Assembly (NCBI RefSeq): GCF_016906535.1
Contig: NC_057382.1
Location: 1,550,001 to 1,614,000 of the forward strand
Source: Rhizoctonia solani
Taxonomy: Eukaryota; Basidiomycota; Agaricomycetes; Cantharellales; Ceratobasidiaceae
Direction: 5' to 3'
DNA: 64,000 bases
The position numbers and the translations under genes were made by a program. Position 1 is the first letter of the stretch, and the number at the start of each line of letters is the position of its first letter. Below, piece after piece: positions 38,486-51,885 of this stretch. The notes under the pieces were generated by a model. The model saw only the letters and a program-made list of their open reading frames with translations, ran no database searches and was not told where the DNA came from.

Positions 38486-39440
38486 AATTAATCCAAAGGT
38501 CGTATTGTGATAGTCAGAGAGAGTAATGAACGTCCAACGTAAGGGTACCAGACCGGTATGTCTTCAAGCGGATCGCAAGCGAGCGTAGAAGGTGAACGAG
38601 AGTGAGAGCGAGAACGAGAGTGAGAGTGAGAACGAGAACGAGAACGAGAACGAGAACGAGGTCGAGGTTTCAAAATTCCAAGAGCGAGACGCGAGAGGAA
38701 GCTTGCAGTTTATTAGGCGGAAGAGCCGTAGAGTATGGATACAAATATGAAACAGGCGTTAACGAAGAAGGAGTGGGCGGGACGATCAACGTCCGAGTCG
38801 GTCAACGCGCGGTCTAAAATCAAGCAATAGATCTGTGCTCACGATCGTTTCTTTTTAACTCGACCATGGCCGCTGTCGACATTGAGAGAACTCATTTGAG
38901 GTACTGTTTGTTGTTTATTCGGAACAAAGATATGTGGTGGGACAAAAGAGCAAATGTAATTACGCCCCAAGAAAGGAGCTGCGGGTGCTACTATTTGAAA
39001 TAGGTTGCACATGTAGAAATATAACTTCCCGTGCAACCTGATACAGTACGGTGAATACAACAAGTAAATATATACCAGAAAAAAGCCTAGGGGGAGGGAA
39101 GCGAGCTCTCACCTTACTTGAATAAAAACTTCTCCCACATGCAGTCACAAAACAAAACATAAATTTTAAACACTTTGTATCATATTGTGGTGAGATAAAT
39201 ATCGATGTATCATCTGTTAAGATATATCATACTATATCCCGTTCCACAGGACAAATTTCTACTAGAAATATGAGGTTTTCCGTAGTTATATAGTAAGGGG
39301 ATAATTCCAGAACCAGAAGGTCACAGTGCAACGAAAAAAAAAAAATAATACTCCAACTATTAAATGGGGGGCGGGACTCTTTTGACGCATAGCGTGAACT
39401 TCATCTTAGCGATAGCCCTAGGAGGTTTCGTCTCTATACT
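38486..39440. other. Upstream region of GH71 and spacer
   Basis: The first part is the promoter side of the GH71 gene and contains the hexamer repeat listed separately. The rest has short open frames without motifs and an A-rich run at about 39336-39346. No gene is supported. Confidence 0.4.
38600..38662. repeat. (GAGAAC/GAGAGT)n hexanucleotide repeat
   Basis: About ten imperfect hexamers of the form GAGAAC or GAGAGT follow one another, ending in GAGGTC. They lie 115-180 bp upstream of the GH71 start codon, so may fall in its promoter or 5' UTR. On the minus strand they read as an Arg-Ser repeat in an open frame, which I treat as fortuitous. Confidence 0.8.
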
Positions 39441-39442
39441 GG

Positions 39443-39570
39443 CGCTGCAAAATCCGCCGGAGCTTGTGAGCCCGAAATTCTCGGGAAGCTTAAACGAGAC
39501 ACTCATGGTAATATTGTTTATACTTCTCGAGCATTTCGGGCTCACGAGCTCCGATGGATCTTGCAGTGGA
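39443..39570. repeat. Imperfect inverted repeat (hairpin), about 52-nt arms
   Basis: The left arm (39443-39494) and the right arm (39516-39570) are imperfect reverse complements separated by about 21 bases. Both arms share a core of GTGAGCCCGAAAT in complementary orientation. The two strands therefore encode similar short peptides. The layout suggests a MITE-like remnant or a stem-loop element. A related single-arm sequence occurs at 47892-47950. Confidence 0.65.
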
Positions 39571-39946
39571 ACCGGACGGAGCAAACCTCATAGCCAAACT
39601 CAAGAGAGGATTAAATCCGTCCGTATATGCATAATTGATAGATACATATTACCATTGTCAGACGCTTAGCAGGCGAAGGCTAACTAGCTCCACATGAGAA
39701 ACCCCTGAGAGCTCACCAAGAAACGTTGTCAGGCAAAGTAACAATTCCACCTTCGTAATGCTGAGGATTCACTCAAGTGATTTATTCTTGACTGTAGGTC
39801 GTAAAGGATAAACGCTGGGGAGCTTATTCTCTCTTTACGCGTTCCTGCTCACACCGTGATTCGTAAAGAACGCAGATATACTATTGGGAATCGCTATCGT
39901 GACTACTGTACAAATACTGGCATCAAGTCAAATCAAAACATGTCCG

Positions 39947-41414
<1,468 letters not shown>

Positions 41415-42442
41415 GGCGAAAAACGAAAGGTAGTTATGTGGGGATGTAGTGGTCGATAGAGAGTACTCGAATGGGGCGGTTGCCCGCTCTTATTTGCCCG
41501 TGTGGGGTCCCGGTCCGGGGTCTGAATAAGCGCCAACCCGAAGGTGCGTCATTCCTCATTTGGCTCACTCTCGAACGCCGCCTCATTGTTTATTTGGACT
41601 ATGTATGAATTGGGGTCTTCTTCGGAGGCTTCCTTGTCGTTCTGCGCAGGCCATGGATCATCTTAATACTGCATTTGGAGTGAACGTTGGTGGCTCTCTG
41701 CCTGTGTGTTCAAATTAAGGGGTCTGATGGTGTGCTCTTGCTCGTGGGGCTCGTGGGAAGAACATTTGCTGGCATAGATACGAGCCCATTGGTCAGCGAT
41801 TAAGAAAGCGAGTACAAACAAGAACCGCCACAGTCTTATCTTTTCGGTTGGCTTCTTGTGGCCCACCAGGGCTGGCGTGTTTGAGCACCCCTCAATGCGT
41901 GGTGCGATGGCGCAATTACAGTTTCCGGCTGCTCATTTTCATTCGCAAATCATTCCCAACTTTGGCTTTAAGCTATTCGGGACGTGTACGTTTCACAAAA
42001 CAAACTCATCAACAACATTAACATTCGAAATGGACACCAGGACAGATGTATGCGTATAAGTGTTGCCTGTCGGTGCCCTAAAATTGAATTAACCTCATGT
42101 CCAGGCATCCCGTCAATTGTGCAAATTCACCTGTCACTGACTCACAAAAACGTAAGGAGGATGAATATGATGTCAATTATCATCATGCAGACCAAGGGCC
42201 GAACAAGTCACGCGACCCGGATCATGCTACTGGCGTGTCAGGGCCGGTTGCGGAGGACTACAGACGACAAGTTAACGTTGGGAGACCAACCGTATCGCTA
42301 TCTACTGTACAGCCAATTATGACTTGATCTTTTCCCGATGGCGTGACTCTGGACATCCAGATCGTACGTTACAAACCATTATGTTGGGTTGGTATATGAT
42401 CACCTGCTTTGTCTTAGTCAAAACTTATCTTCATGCCGATAC
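41415..42442. other. Intergenic, no supported gene
   Basis: The first 150 bases are the promoter side of the damaged subtilisin and resemble the flank of copy 2 for a short distance. Plus-strand open frames at 41856-42327 overlap one another in different frames and show no motif. The region ends at the mariner element's TA target site. Confidence 0.4.
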
Positions 42443-42444
42443 TA

Positions 42445-42734
42445 AAGGAGGCGTCATCCATTGACCGCTAACTGACTGTGGAGCCACGCTTTTTGATGGC
42501 GCTTAGGTCGCTTTTATCAGTAAATCCCCATTTCTCCTTTTCTCGGACAGATTTGACGATTCTGAGAACGGACATCTCTGCGCGTCGAGCCTTTACATCT
42601 GTATATACATTTTGTTTTATCCCATTCGGCTTTGTTTTGGCTGCGCACTCCTTTGATTGCGACCGCTTAGCTCAGCATACGAGAGAAACTCGGTGGCAGT
42701 CCATGCGCGCAAGCTTACTAACATAGTCCGGGGG
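42445..42734 (+). repeat. Left terminal inverted repeat of the mariner-like element
   Basis: About 290 bp, matching the reverse complement of 45032-45319 almost base for base until the CAGTCCGGGGG-like inner edge. It contains a fortuitous open frame (MEPRFLMALRSLL) that the right repeat also encodes on the other strand. Confidence 0.88.
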
Positions 42735-42735
42735 C

Positions 42736-44720
42736 CTACTGACCGACTGAAATTATGTTCCAAGTTGAAAGAGCGATTGAAAATAAGAATTTAATTGTTT
42801 GTTGTAGTACATAGTTAGGAGCAATCTCGTCGTACGGAATATGTGCTGGGTCTCTCGGTGATGTTGAATATCGTTGTAGCCACGCAGCAGCTTGGGACCC
42901 GTCCATACCATGGTCATATCCATCGGCAAAACGTTGAGAACGAGCAGCGAACCTAATGAAAAAGTGAACAACCAACTAAAGTAGAGTTATAAGGTGGCAT
43001 ACTTGCGCATCGATAAAATTGGGGGTGATTCTAATGCCTTTAGTGCGTTCTCCTTCAACTTTTTTGAGCTACTATTAGGGGGATTATCTCGATAGTCTCT
43101 TTTTGCGTATCCCCAGACTTGCTCTATCATACTCAGCTCACAGTGGTACTTTGGGAGAAATACCACTTCAGTTCCCAGCTCTCGAGCAGCCTCTTGTAAG
43201 CCTGATTCACGATTATTGAAATCTGGCTGGTTCATCATTACCCGACGACAGCAACAGTCAGTCTTCCCTGGTTCACATCCCTTCGTGCAAACTGCGTTCA
43301 AATCGGCAAGATGACCGAGACCGCGCTCTCGAAGAATCCACGACATTCCCTTGAAACGATTGGGTTCGTTTGGGTCATAGAACTCCTGGGGTGAGCGTCT
43401 GGGCGAAAACCATTCTCCATTCTCACAAACACGCGTTTGTCGTCCTTGTCCTTGTAGTAAGGCCAGTCCAGAAGCGGACCCTTGGGCATTCCATAAGCGG
43501 AAAGTGAGGAAAGCGAGCGTTTCGTGTGCGAAGGAGCATTGTCGTACACAAATATGTGAGTGAACTGGGGGAAGTGTTCGTTGACAATTTTGACAGCATC
43601 CTCTAGTTGAAGAATGACACGGTCGTTTGTAAACCATCCATCTTTGTCGCCCCCGGGAAACATTGTTACTCTCGCAGATTCACTAGATTCATTGTGAGTT
43701 TCAGCAATACACATTCCACTGCAACTTACCCATTCGGTCCACGCAACCACCCAAACTCACACACAAAGTCGGCCACCATTAAACTACACCCTCTCCTTTC
43801 TTGTGTGGTACTGGGCTTTCTCCAACAAAGACCCATCGAACTTTACGACGATCGTTTGCGTAAAAAATTGTCTCGTCGTGAAACCACAAAATAATGGTTT
43901 CTCGCCAGGTAGTAATCGCAATGGACGTGTAGGATCTTCAACACCATCCCGATTATAAATTATTTGCCGCCGCTCGATTTTCTTCAGGAAAGGTATGTAT
44001 ACCTTTTGCCGGTCAACTACATCTTGTCGTTCGTGACCGTCAAAGTATTGGCCCACAGGTTCAGATCGCAAGAAAAACCAGCCGAGAGAGCCAGCGTTGT
44101 GCTGTTCGAAGACTAATCTTTTTCTTGATGTCCAGTGTTTTCCGAACCTCTGGATCAGACAGAAAGTCCACCACATCCTGTGCACCCGCCAACTTCCCAG
44201 CTTTCTGTAAGTGAAGCCTGATTGCAGATGACATCCTCATCCTCCAGTGTGGATACGTTCCACCAACCTTGGATATTCCCAGGTAAGTCACCATAATTGA
44301 TGAGTCGACGGGTCCATTTACGGATGTTTGGGCATATGTATCTCTTCGATTATGCATACGTGCTGCATCCTTGGATGCCTGAATAAATTTCTTTCCTTTT
44401 GGCTCAGCCTCAAGGAATTGGTTCAGACAGGCTTGTATTGCAGTGTATCGCTCAGCAGTGATCCGGTCCAGGTCTTTGTACTTGTATCCACCTGATGGAA
44501 GTTGGGTCCGGCGTGCAGAATCAAGTGTGGCAAGTGCTGTCTGCGCTTGGGCAACAGTTGGTGGGCGGTAATAACTAAGTTCCCATGGAGTTCTCCACTG
44601 CTAGAGCCAGAGTCGGAATCTCCTTCAGAATCAGAAGAGTCAGAGTCAAAGAATTGGGGGAATTGGGATAAGCTGGAGGATGATCCAGTTCGGAGCCACA
44701 GGGGTCAGGGGCTGCTCCAG
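42736..44720 (-). CDS. DDE transposase of the Tc1/mariner superfamily (frame interrupted)
   Basis: The N-terminal part has an acidic Ser-rich segment (FDSDSSDSEGDSDSGSSSGE, near 44630) and a helix-turn-helix-like region (VRKTLDIKKKISLRTAQRWL, near 44150). The DDE catalytic core is visible: first Asp in WFHDETIFYAND (about 43880), second in HIFVYDNAPSHTKR (about 43545), and the acidic third residue in HCELSMIEQVWGYAKR (about 43130). A final exon after an intron (acceptor near 42958) begins FAARSQRFADGYDHG and stops at 42736, at the edge of the left repeat. The frame shifts near 43390, between MENGFRPDA and QEFYDPNEPN, with no intron, so this copy may not make full-length protein unless that is a sequence error. 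The exact start is uncertain. Confidence 0.82.
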
Positions 44721-45031
44721 TAAGTCATTTAATTTGCATAATCTGCTTAAAGAGCCAACCTATATAGACTACATCCACTCCTAGTCTGCAGAGTGATGTC
44801 TCAGAGTCATTGTACAAGTCCAGTGGCTTGAATACACTTTTGTTGTTGTTGTCTTCATTGTCAAAATGAGCTGTTTTTATACGTTTTTGCTACCATGATA
44901 TCAAAAAAATTCATAAGATCTATTTGACACACTTACATTGGCCCTGGCCTTTTCAAGAGCCTGTAATTGCTGCCTTTTTTTATTGTGATAGTCATTGGGA
45001 AGTATGGTTGCTCACTCAATCTAGTTAGCGG

Positions 45032-45319
45032 TCCCCCGGACTGTGTTAGTAAGCTTGCGCGCATGGACTGCCACCGAGTTTCTCGTATGCTGAGCTAAGC
45101 GGTCGCAATCAAAGGAGTGCGCAGCCAAAACAAAGCCGAATGGGATAAAACAAAATGTATATACAGATGTAAAGGCTCGACGCGCAGAGTGTCCGTCTCA
45201 GAATCGTCAAATCTGTCCGAGAAAAGGAGAAAATGGGGATTTACTGATAAAAGCGACCTAAGCGCCATCAAAAAGCGTGGCTCCACAGTCAGTTAGCGGT
45301 CAATGGATGACGCCTCCTT
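45032..45319 (-). repeat. Right terminal inverted repeat of the mariner-like element
   Basis: Reverse complement of the left repeat, 288 bp, with a handful of one-base indels. The short word GACCGCTAACT occurs both near the outer end and just inside the inner edge, which might be a repeated transposase-binding word. Confidence 0.88.
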
Positions 45320-45321
45320 TA

Positions 45322-47891
45322 ATGCGGAACAAAGCGCTAAAACCAGAGGCCGGGCAGAGCTCTTGACTTACGATGTCACCGCTTTATTGGTTGAATACAA
45401 GCTACATAGTTAAATACTCATGATCGCTAGCCGACTCGCTACTATTAAGTGCAAGGATAAATACGTTTTGTACGACGTTAAATGCTGAAAAGCTACAAAT
45501 GCAAGAGAACTTGTGACGCACCTAGATGAATATTGAGGAAACACCCAACAGGAGCACTGTATGACAGAATAAAACAATGTATTGTTGGGTAAATAACTAC
45601 ATCGTAAGTAAGGGAATATAAGAGTATGTAAAGATTAAATACGTTTGGGTAAATTGAAAGGCAATTTGCTATATTGGGGCTTACTCAAATACAAAAGGAA
45701 GTTTAAAGGGAATGGAGAGGATCACGCGTGTGTAACTATCAAAGACATTGGAATTCTACTTTATCTGATCACTACTAATCAGTGCACTTGTGGGCAGTTG
45801 AATTTGCGCAAATTGCCGATGAATGAATGGCTTACCATGAATGAGAAACAAAGCCAATTGTATGCTATGATAACCTAAGGTCCCAATAGCCAGCTATCAA
45901 AGAAGCAAATTGATCGCAAACTGCTTAAATATATCTACCGTTTGGGTAATAGAAAAGCTTGTATTCTGTCTTGTGCAAAACATACTAACACATTTTTGAT
46001 CGTCAACTGTTCGTTTTTGGTCTAACAAATGTATCTTGATACAGAGATATACCCTGATTTTTTTCTCAACGAAGCCAGAAATTTATCCGAGGGCCTACCT
46101 TATCTTCTTGACCTTTCAAAGGTTTCCGCAGATCTAGGCTCCATAGCAGGTCATAAGGGCTTCATGGTTGGTTTCAAATAGCATTAATCAATATAGTAAC
46201 AATCAGGCGTACAGAGATACCTGAAAAACACAAGAGATGAATCCAGTCCCTAGTGGAATTATTGTATTGGTTAAACTCGTAACTCCGATCTATTACCCCC
46301 TTTCGGACAAGGCCAATGGGTCATGTCACAAATAATAACAGAGATTAACATTGCCTTAAGCCTCCTAGAAGTCGGAAATGAGCATGAAATTAATATCCAG
46401 CACTACGGTTTGTGTACGGAATTCCACCAGTTAAATAATCCAAAGTCGCTCGACATATCATTGGTTCCATTTTCAATAAATGCTCCGGCTCCCCTTCCAC
46501 AACAAAGTAGTGGTAATAAATTACATTATAAGTTCAAGCGGCACATACTTAATGCTCTGGTACGTTTGTTCAAGTTGGCTTGAACGTGGCATATCTGATA
46601 TGTATGACATGTTGCTAAACCAAGTAAAGGTTACCCCTAGGTTCAATTGCAAGCACGTTCTTGGACCATATTCATTTACATATAGCTATGAGAACAAACT
46701 AATGATCGTATGGATCATTTCAAAAGTGTGTTAACTTACCCACGGTTTTAATGTTGACGTGACACAGTGTTTGCTATTGATGTGCTCCATCAAGGCCAAT
46801 ATGGTCTGCAATCGCCTAATAGTATCCTAGGTTCTCTATATACTTGTATAGACCAAAGAACTCAAAAAGATGTTTAGTCGTCATACACCTTACTTACTAG
46901 TAGGTTGGGACGTCAAGCATCACACTAATACCTTAAAACGGCATAAGCGCCAGCTCTGAGCATACAAAGGACCATGGGCGCTCCCAAGTACCTTACAACT
47001 CCAGCGGTTCTAGTAGAGTTTGTATCTTGGCAGGTGATGTAAGTGAAACCCTTCAGACTAGACAAAAACATCCATTTTTGTGGTTGGCCACCAGTATCAT
47101 ACAATCAGTCCAGTTGCTAGTCTACAACTCTTCCCGAGACAACGCAAGTCGCCAACCGCTCAACCTGCCAGCTCTGATGTAGTATTACGCGCCTTTCCCA
47201 AATGAGGCTACTGCAGCTTATTTGGGCACTTCCACCCCTCCTTCGTGAGGCATGGTACAAAAATGCATCCAGGTTGTGTGAGAAACAGGCTTAAATGGTC
47301 TGAAAGCCAAGTTAATAAACACAGCTACCTTATATGGTTTCTGTACGAGTTTTCTATCCAGTTGCAAGCTTCTTGTACTACAAAAATAATCCACACTAGG
47401 TACTCGTAACTTCCAAACCGCTACATCCCATTTCTCAGAGACTCCTACCCAAGCGCTTGCGTCTCCTGGTTCGCCCCCAGGCTATCCACGCTTTAGCCCA
47501 AGCAAAGTTGCTCTTTCTTTGGCATCTCTATGTTGATCCGCATCAACGTAAAGTAGCTATCACTATAGTTGAGTCAAGTGTGTACAGTAGACTCTTGTTT
47601 TACACTCATTGACGGTACGACATGCTCGTTTTATTCGTCATGTCAGTTTGTGCTTGGCCAATATGTATGTGGATATGGCCTGGTGGGCATGGTTCAAAAT
47701 CGCGAAAATCATTGAGGGCTAATGAGAGGATGCATCACGACCTACTATATACAATAGCTGATTTCCAATATTCAACATCTCTGAGATGGAGCCGTAATAA
47801 ACTTGGGCACTCACAACCGGTAAAAACTTAGCTAAGAAACCTAAATATCTGCCAGTGCTTGAGAAGTGTGAATGAGATCATCCCGATCATA
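45322..47891. other. Gene-empty stretch between transposon and second subtilisin copy
   Basis: About 2.6 kb of moderately AT-rich DNA. The only open frames (45645-45878, 46323-46583, 47622-47831) are short and without motifs. I find no exon chain, no long repeat and no transposase remnant. It is either decayed or non-coding. Confidence 0.4.
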
Positions 47892-47950
47892 TCGTTTAAG
47901 CTTCTCGGAAAATCACAAGCTCATGAGCCCGGCGGACTTTTCAGAGCAGG
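47892..47950. repeat. Single-arm relative of the 39.4-kb inverted repeat
   Basis: The segment starts GTTTAAGCTTCTCGG and includes CATGAGCCCGGCGGAC. It resembles one arm of the inverted repeat at 39443-39570. Both repeats lie downstream of a subtilisin stop codon (about 377 and 162 bp away), so they may be part of a duplicated flank or an element linked to the duplication. Confidence 0.5.
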
Positions 47951-48111
47951 AGTTCACTGTATACCACTCGTATGTGTTAATGAAGGCTAAGTGTAGATTT
48001 TTTAGAAATTTCAATTCGAGGTATCGCTAAGTAATCCACCACATAGTGTCGTTTATTCGTACATTTTAATGTCAAAGATGTATATGCTTAATTCATGTAT
48101 TGCTAGACGTT

Positions 48112-49797
48112 TTAGTACCAGGGGTAGCCAGCCGCGTTGGTAGCATTATTGAAAGCCAAGATATTGACCGTTTCGGGAGGAAGGTCGTTGAGCTTGTCTC
48201 TCTCACCAAGTTCGATCAGGGCCTTCTTGAGCTGAGCAGGAGTGATGCCACCGAACTGAGTCACATCAAGTGACCCATCCTCGTTGTAGAACGACTCGAC
48301 AGATACCGAGACGGGCATGTTCTTCTCGATGAACGATGCAGGGATGAAAGCAGACATCCAGTTGGGAAGGATTGTGACTGCTGCAGTCGGGTTCCAGTTC
48401 GAGACCAAGCCTTGCTGGCATCAGAAAGGACGGGGTTGAAGGTAGCTGTACCACGAATAGAAAGGTAGTAGGCAAGAAGACCGGCAACATGAGGGGACGC
48501 CATGGAAGTGCCACTGAAAATGGAATGAAACTCTATCTGCATGACAAAAGACGCCACTCACGAGAGAATAGACTGAGCGGTGTATCACCGATCCAAGTGC
48601 TCTTGTGTTGAGACCGGGCGCGAAGATATCGACACACTTGCCACTACAAAAATTGACAGATCCCTCCAACCAAGGGATACGTATAGAACTCACTAGTTCG
48701 AAAAGTAAGCACGCTCGTCACCAATGGTACTGGCACCGACAGTTACGGCAAGTTCGGCCCCAGCTGGAGAGTAGCTGCAGGCGTCCCTTGTCATTACCGG
48801 CAGCAACGGCAAAGTGCATTCCGTTGCGGACAGCGGTGTCGATAGCAGTATCAAGAGAAGGAGACTGCTACCTCCAAGCGACATGTTGGCAACGGAGCCC
48901 TTATGCGAGGTCTTGCCAGTGGCACGGAACTCCTTGATAGCTTCGATAGCCTTGGCTTGAGCTTGATTGCTGGCCCAGACGACACCAGCAATGACATCGG
49001 ACATTGGACCACTGCCGTTTGAACCAAGAACCTTGACGGCGTGAACCTGTGCCTTCTTAGCGACGCCATATTTCGCGCTAGCAATGGTGCCAGCACAGTG
49101 GGTGCCATGGCCGTTACCATCTCATCAACGCCGTCTTCGATAGCCGTATGCCCCCAGTGGGCGCGGCCTTCAAATTCTACATGATCAATGTTGATGCCAG
49201 TGTCGATAACATAGACATCAACGCCCTCGCCACCGGTGGAGTCGTAGACATACGCGGAAAAGGTCGATAAGCTAAGCTTTCACGATGAGAGATACGAGCC
49301 AGACCCCATGGGCTGGCTTTTTGGGTATCATATTTTTCGACAGGCTCGCGGATTGCATAAACAACCTGGTCCCGTTCAATGTAATCCACCTCAGGCATAG
49401 CGCGAATTTTGTCAAGCGTCGCATCGCTGAACTTGCCAGCCACACCTTCAGTACCCCGTCGAAGATGTGTGTCAGCCCAGGTCCGTCGGTCAGCGGGCTG
49501 GTCTGAAAAACAAACGCGTCAGCCACATGACCGTGCCTTGTGGCGGCTCATATCTCTCACCTCATCGTGCGACTGCACGGCCATCGCATGTGCATTAAGG
49601 TCGTCGAGCGTAGCCTCAGGCTTCAGCACGACAATGTACTGGTTCGGAATGATGGCTTGCTCGGCAGAGGGTGGGAAACAACAGGAGCAAGGTTGAGTCC
49701 AACATTGCCGCGGATGAGAGGCTCAGTGGATGTGCTCAAAGGAGTGGCCAAAGCAGGAACAGCAAGGAGGCCAAGGGTAAACTGCGACAGTGATCAT
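48112..49797 (-). pseudogene. Subtilisin-like (S8, proteinase K type) protease, copy 2, frameshifted
   Basis: The start is at 49797, but one extra base after the fifth codon takes the signal peptide out of frame relative to copy 1. The body keeps all three catalytic blocks: Asp in [18 protein letters not shown] (about 49215-49160), His in [16 protein letters not shown] sequence (about 49110), and Ser in SGTSMASPHVAGLLAYYLS (about 48520-48465). A propeptide segment ([20 protein letters not shown]) is also present. Small one- or two-base shifts lie near 49122 (DE to GNG), near 48867, near 48785 and near 48412. The C-terminal domain reads WMSAFIPASFIEKNMPVSVS and ends NNATNAAGYPWY at 48112. If the indels are sequence errors the gene would encode a typical secreted fungal protease of about 500 residues; as written it is broken. 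Confidence 0.82.
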
Positions 49798-51570
49798 GGC
49801 GAAAAACGAAAGGTAGTTATGTGGGGGATATTGGCGGTGAGCAATCGAATAGGGCCGCGCCCGTCTTATCTACTCGTATGGGTAACGGATACTGCGGTGC
49901 TCGCAATGTAAGTTCGGCTACCCTCGGGATATCCAGATAGCCTGGGGTGCCAAACTGTATAACTTACCATCTGGAATCTCACGGCTGTATAATGATATGT
50001 ACTACTTGCCCTTTACATACTACATAAAATCTCAAGCTTCTTTCGGTACAAACATTTCTCAATGGAACCCAACTCCCAGGCAGATAGATGTGTTGATATC
50101 AATAAGATACGGGTCCGGAAACGTGGCTAGTATCGAAGTCTCTCAGCGGACGGAAGTTGCAAGAGCAAGGTTCTCCCTAGGAAATTATATCTCATCTTAT
50201 TTTCCAGCACAAGGGTGTTGACTATCGCCTACTCGCCGCTTCGAGCGACCGCTATTATTGAATATACGTATGAAGCACAGGCTGGAAACTACAATCCATA
50301 AGTTATTCGATGCATTTACGAATGCTGGGAGCGGATAAGGCGCATCTATGAGCTCGGGCCACATAAGTTTGAATTGTCGTTAATCAGGCCCTTGGGAAAC
50401 CTTCATTCAGAAAGTGCTAATCCAACGCATACATGCAACCGTAGACCGATTGTACAGCCGGCCGCACATGCACGTGTTGGGTGAGAAGCCAACAAAGGAG
50501 CTGTCACCTACTTTATTACACTTATCGGATGAGTTACGACGGCGCAATCTATATTACCCATACAGGGATGCCCCAGTCTTGGACACACATAGCGAACCAG
50601 CCTACCGTAAGCCTCCCTTGAATGGTGGAGTTACCAATTCATGCCTGAGCCCATCAGTTACCAATTATGTCGTCCGGCACCACAGGCTATCCAGTCCTTC
50701 CGGACATATAGTGGTGTCAGCAGCTGGCCTTATGTTATGAACATCACAACAATCTCACATTGCGCCCGGGGTTCTTCACCTGAATTCTTATCAAAGGGTC
50801 TAATCGTGTACCCTCGCTCCCGATCCTTGTGAGGAATTCACTTGATTGCATATGTACCAGCTCACGAGTTATTGGTCTAGACATTCAGCTCTTTATCTGA
50901 CAGGATCTAATAGCAATTTAGTTCATAAATTTTCAAATTAAAAATCTCTCCCAGAGCATTGTACCTTCCGAATGAATGATTCTATAATGAACTACACGTT
51001 GCTATCAATACCGTCGCACGTTCCTTCCCGTAATCGGGCTAAGATACGATATCGAACTACTCAGCTTATGGCTTGCAATTGACTGTATTCAACTACAAAG
51101 GCGTAAGTATATGCACTCTTGAGCCGGTTGTATCTCATCCCTTCTGAATCTTTCCCGTTCTCTTCTGGCCTTCACCATGAGTCCGTATTTGCTCCATTTG
51201 AAGCTTTTTTTCTGCGCCTCCTTTTCTGAACATGACCATAACTCCGCAACACGCTGGGAGTTAAGTTGCTTAACAAGAAATCATTCAATGCACTGGTTCT
51301 ATGGGTGGTATCTACCGAAGTGATTCCAACCAGTATAGGACATATCAGCACAATAGGAGGCTCTTTGCACGGACTCTAAGCTTATAAGATTCCTATAGTC
51401 AAGCTTGGTTTCGTCTGATACCAAGAAATCGAGCATAAACTAAACGTTCAATCCCATAGCTGACATAACTCTCTTATAAGCGCCAGTTTGGATCTATTTG
51501 CGTGGCGCCACAAGTACACCCACCTTTCCCACCTCGGCCAAATCATCTCAAGGTAATTAACGCGCTCGTT
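49798..51570. other. Intergenic, no supported gene
   Basis: Open frames at 49997-50221, 50414-50740 and 50641-50832 lack recognisable domains and consistent splice sites. The first few dozen bases still resemble the subtilisin copy 1 promoter side. The last 100 bases lead into the duplicated ATP synthase segment. Confidence 0.4.
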
Positions 51571-51582
51571 CAAACGTTTACG

Positions 51583-51852
51583 CATATTTTAAATATACAT
51601 CTATCCAGTCTACCATCATGTCCTTGTTTGGCTTCCGTAAATGGCCCACGCCCGTAGTCTTGCCCGACCGGTTCATCCCGATCTAACGATAGGACCATGT
51701 ACTAGATCGCTAAGCCCCTCTGGCCGTTTGGGATCGCGACGTTGGTAACTTATTACCTCGTTTCTTCTGCTCAGGAGGCTGGAGTTCGGTGTACGTCTCA
51801 TTGTTCACTCTTGAACAACCAAATGCTTATAACATACTCCCCCATTGCATTA
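51583..51852 (+). repeat. Direct tandem repeat, upstream unit carrying a partial ATP synthase j gene
   Basis: This unit matches the next about 270 bases (about 51850-52128) nearly base for base. It carries the start codon (51618), intron 1 and exon 2 of the ATP synthase subunit j gene, but stops before the acceptor of intron 2. Differences between the units are mostly one-base changes in homopolymers, plus a small insertion near 52092 (ACTATG). In this unit the first donor reads GTAGTC instead of GTAAGT. It is either a real partial duplication or an assembly join error. Confidence 0.8.
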
Positions 51853-51885
51853 TTTTAAATATACATTTCTATCCAGTCTACCATC

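Larger units (their letters stand above)
42445..45319. mobile_element. Tc1/mariner-like DNA transposon with long TIRs
   Basis: The element is 2,875 bp, bounded on both sides by TA (42443-42444 and 45320-45321), the target site duplicated by this superfamily. The outer ends are exact inverted copies beginning AAGGAGGCGTCATCC. The terminal inverted repeats extend about 290 bp (42445-42734 and 45032-45319) and differ only at a few single-base positions, which points to recent activity. A transposase gene lies between them on the minus strand and ends two bases inside the left repeat. Because TA is palindromic, the target duplication is consistent with, but not independent proof of, TA insertion. 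Confidence 0.9.

Noticed and set aside
38488..38673. Arg-Ser repeat protein upstream of GH71
   Set aside because: The frame is produced by the hexamer repeat and lies in the GH71 promoter region on the same strand; there is no other support.
39360..39669. Two overlapping frames on opposite strands as a gene pair
   Set aside because: Their similarity is caused by the inverted repeat at 39443-39570; neither has start context or a domain.
42478..42726. Open frame MEPRFLMALRSLL as a gene
   Set aside because: It lies wholly inside the left terminal inverted repeat of the mariner-like element, and the same frame appears in the right repeat, so it is repeat sequence, not an independent gene.
45322..47891. 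CRISPR-like array or hidden operon in the empty stretch
   Set aside because: No regularly spaced repeats exist, and the genome is eukaryotic with intron-bearing genes.
49997..50221. Segment IDVLISIRYGSGNVASIEV as an aspartic protease piece
   Set aside because: The YGSG motif is suggestive of an A1 flap, but no FDTG or FDSGT motif lies nearby and no exon chain could be built.
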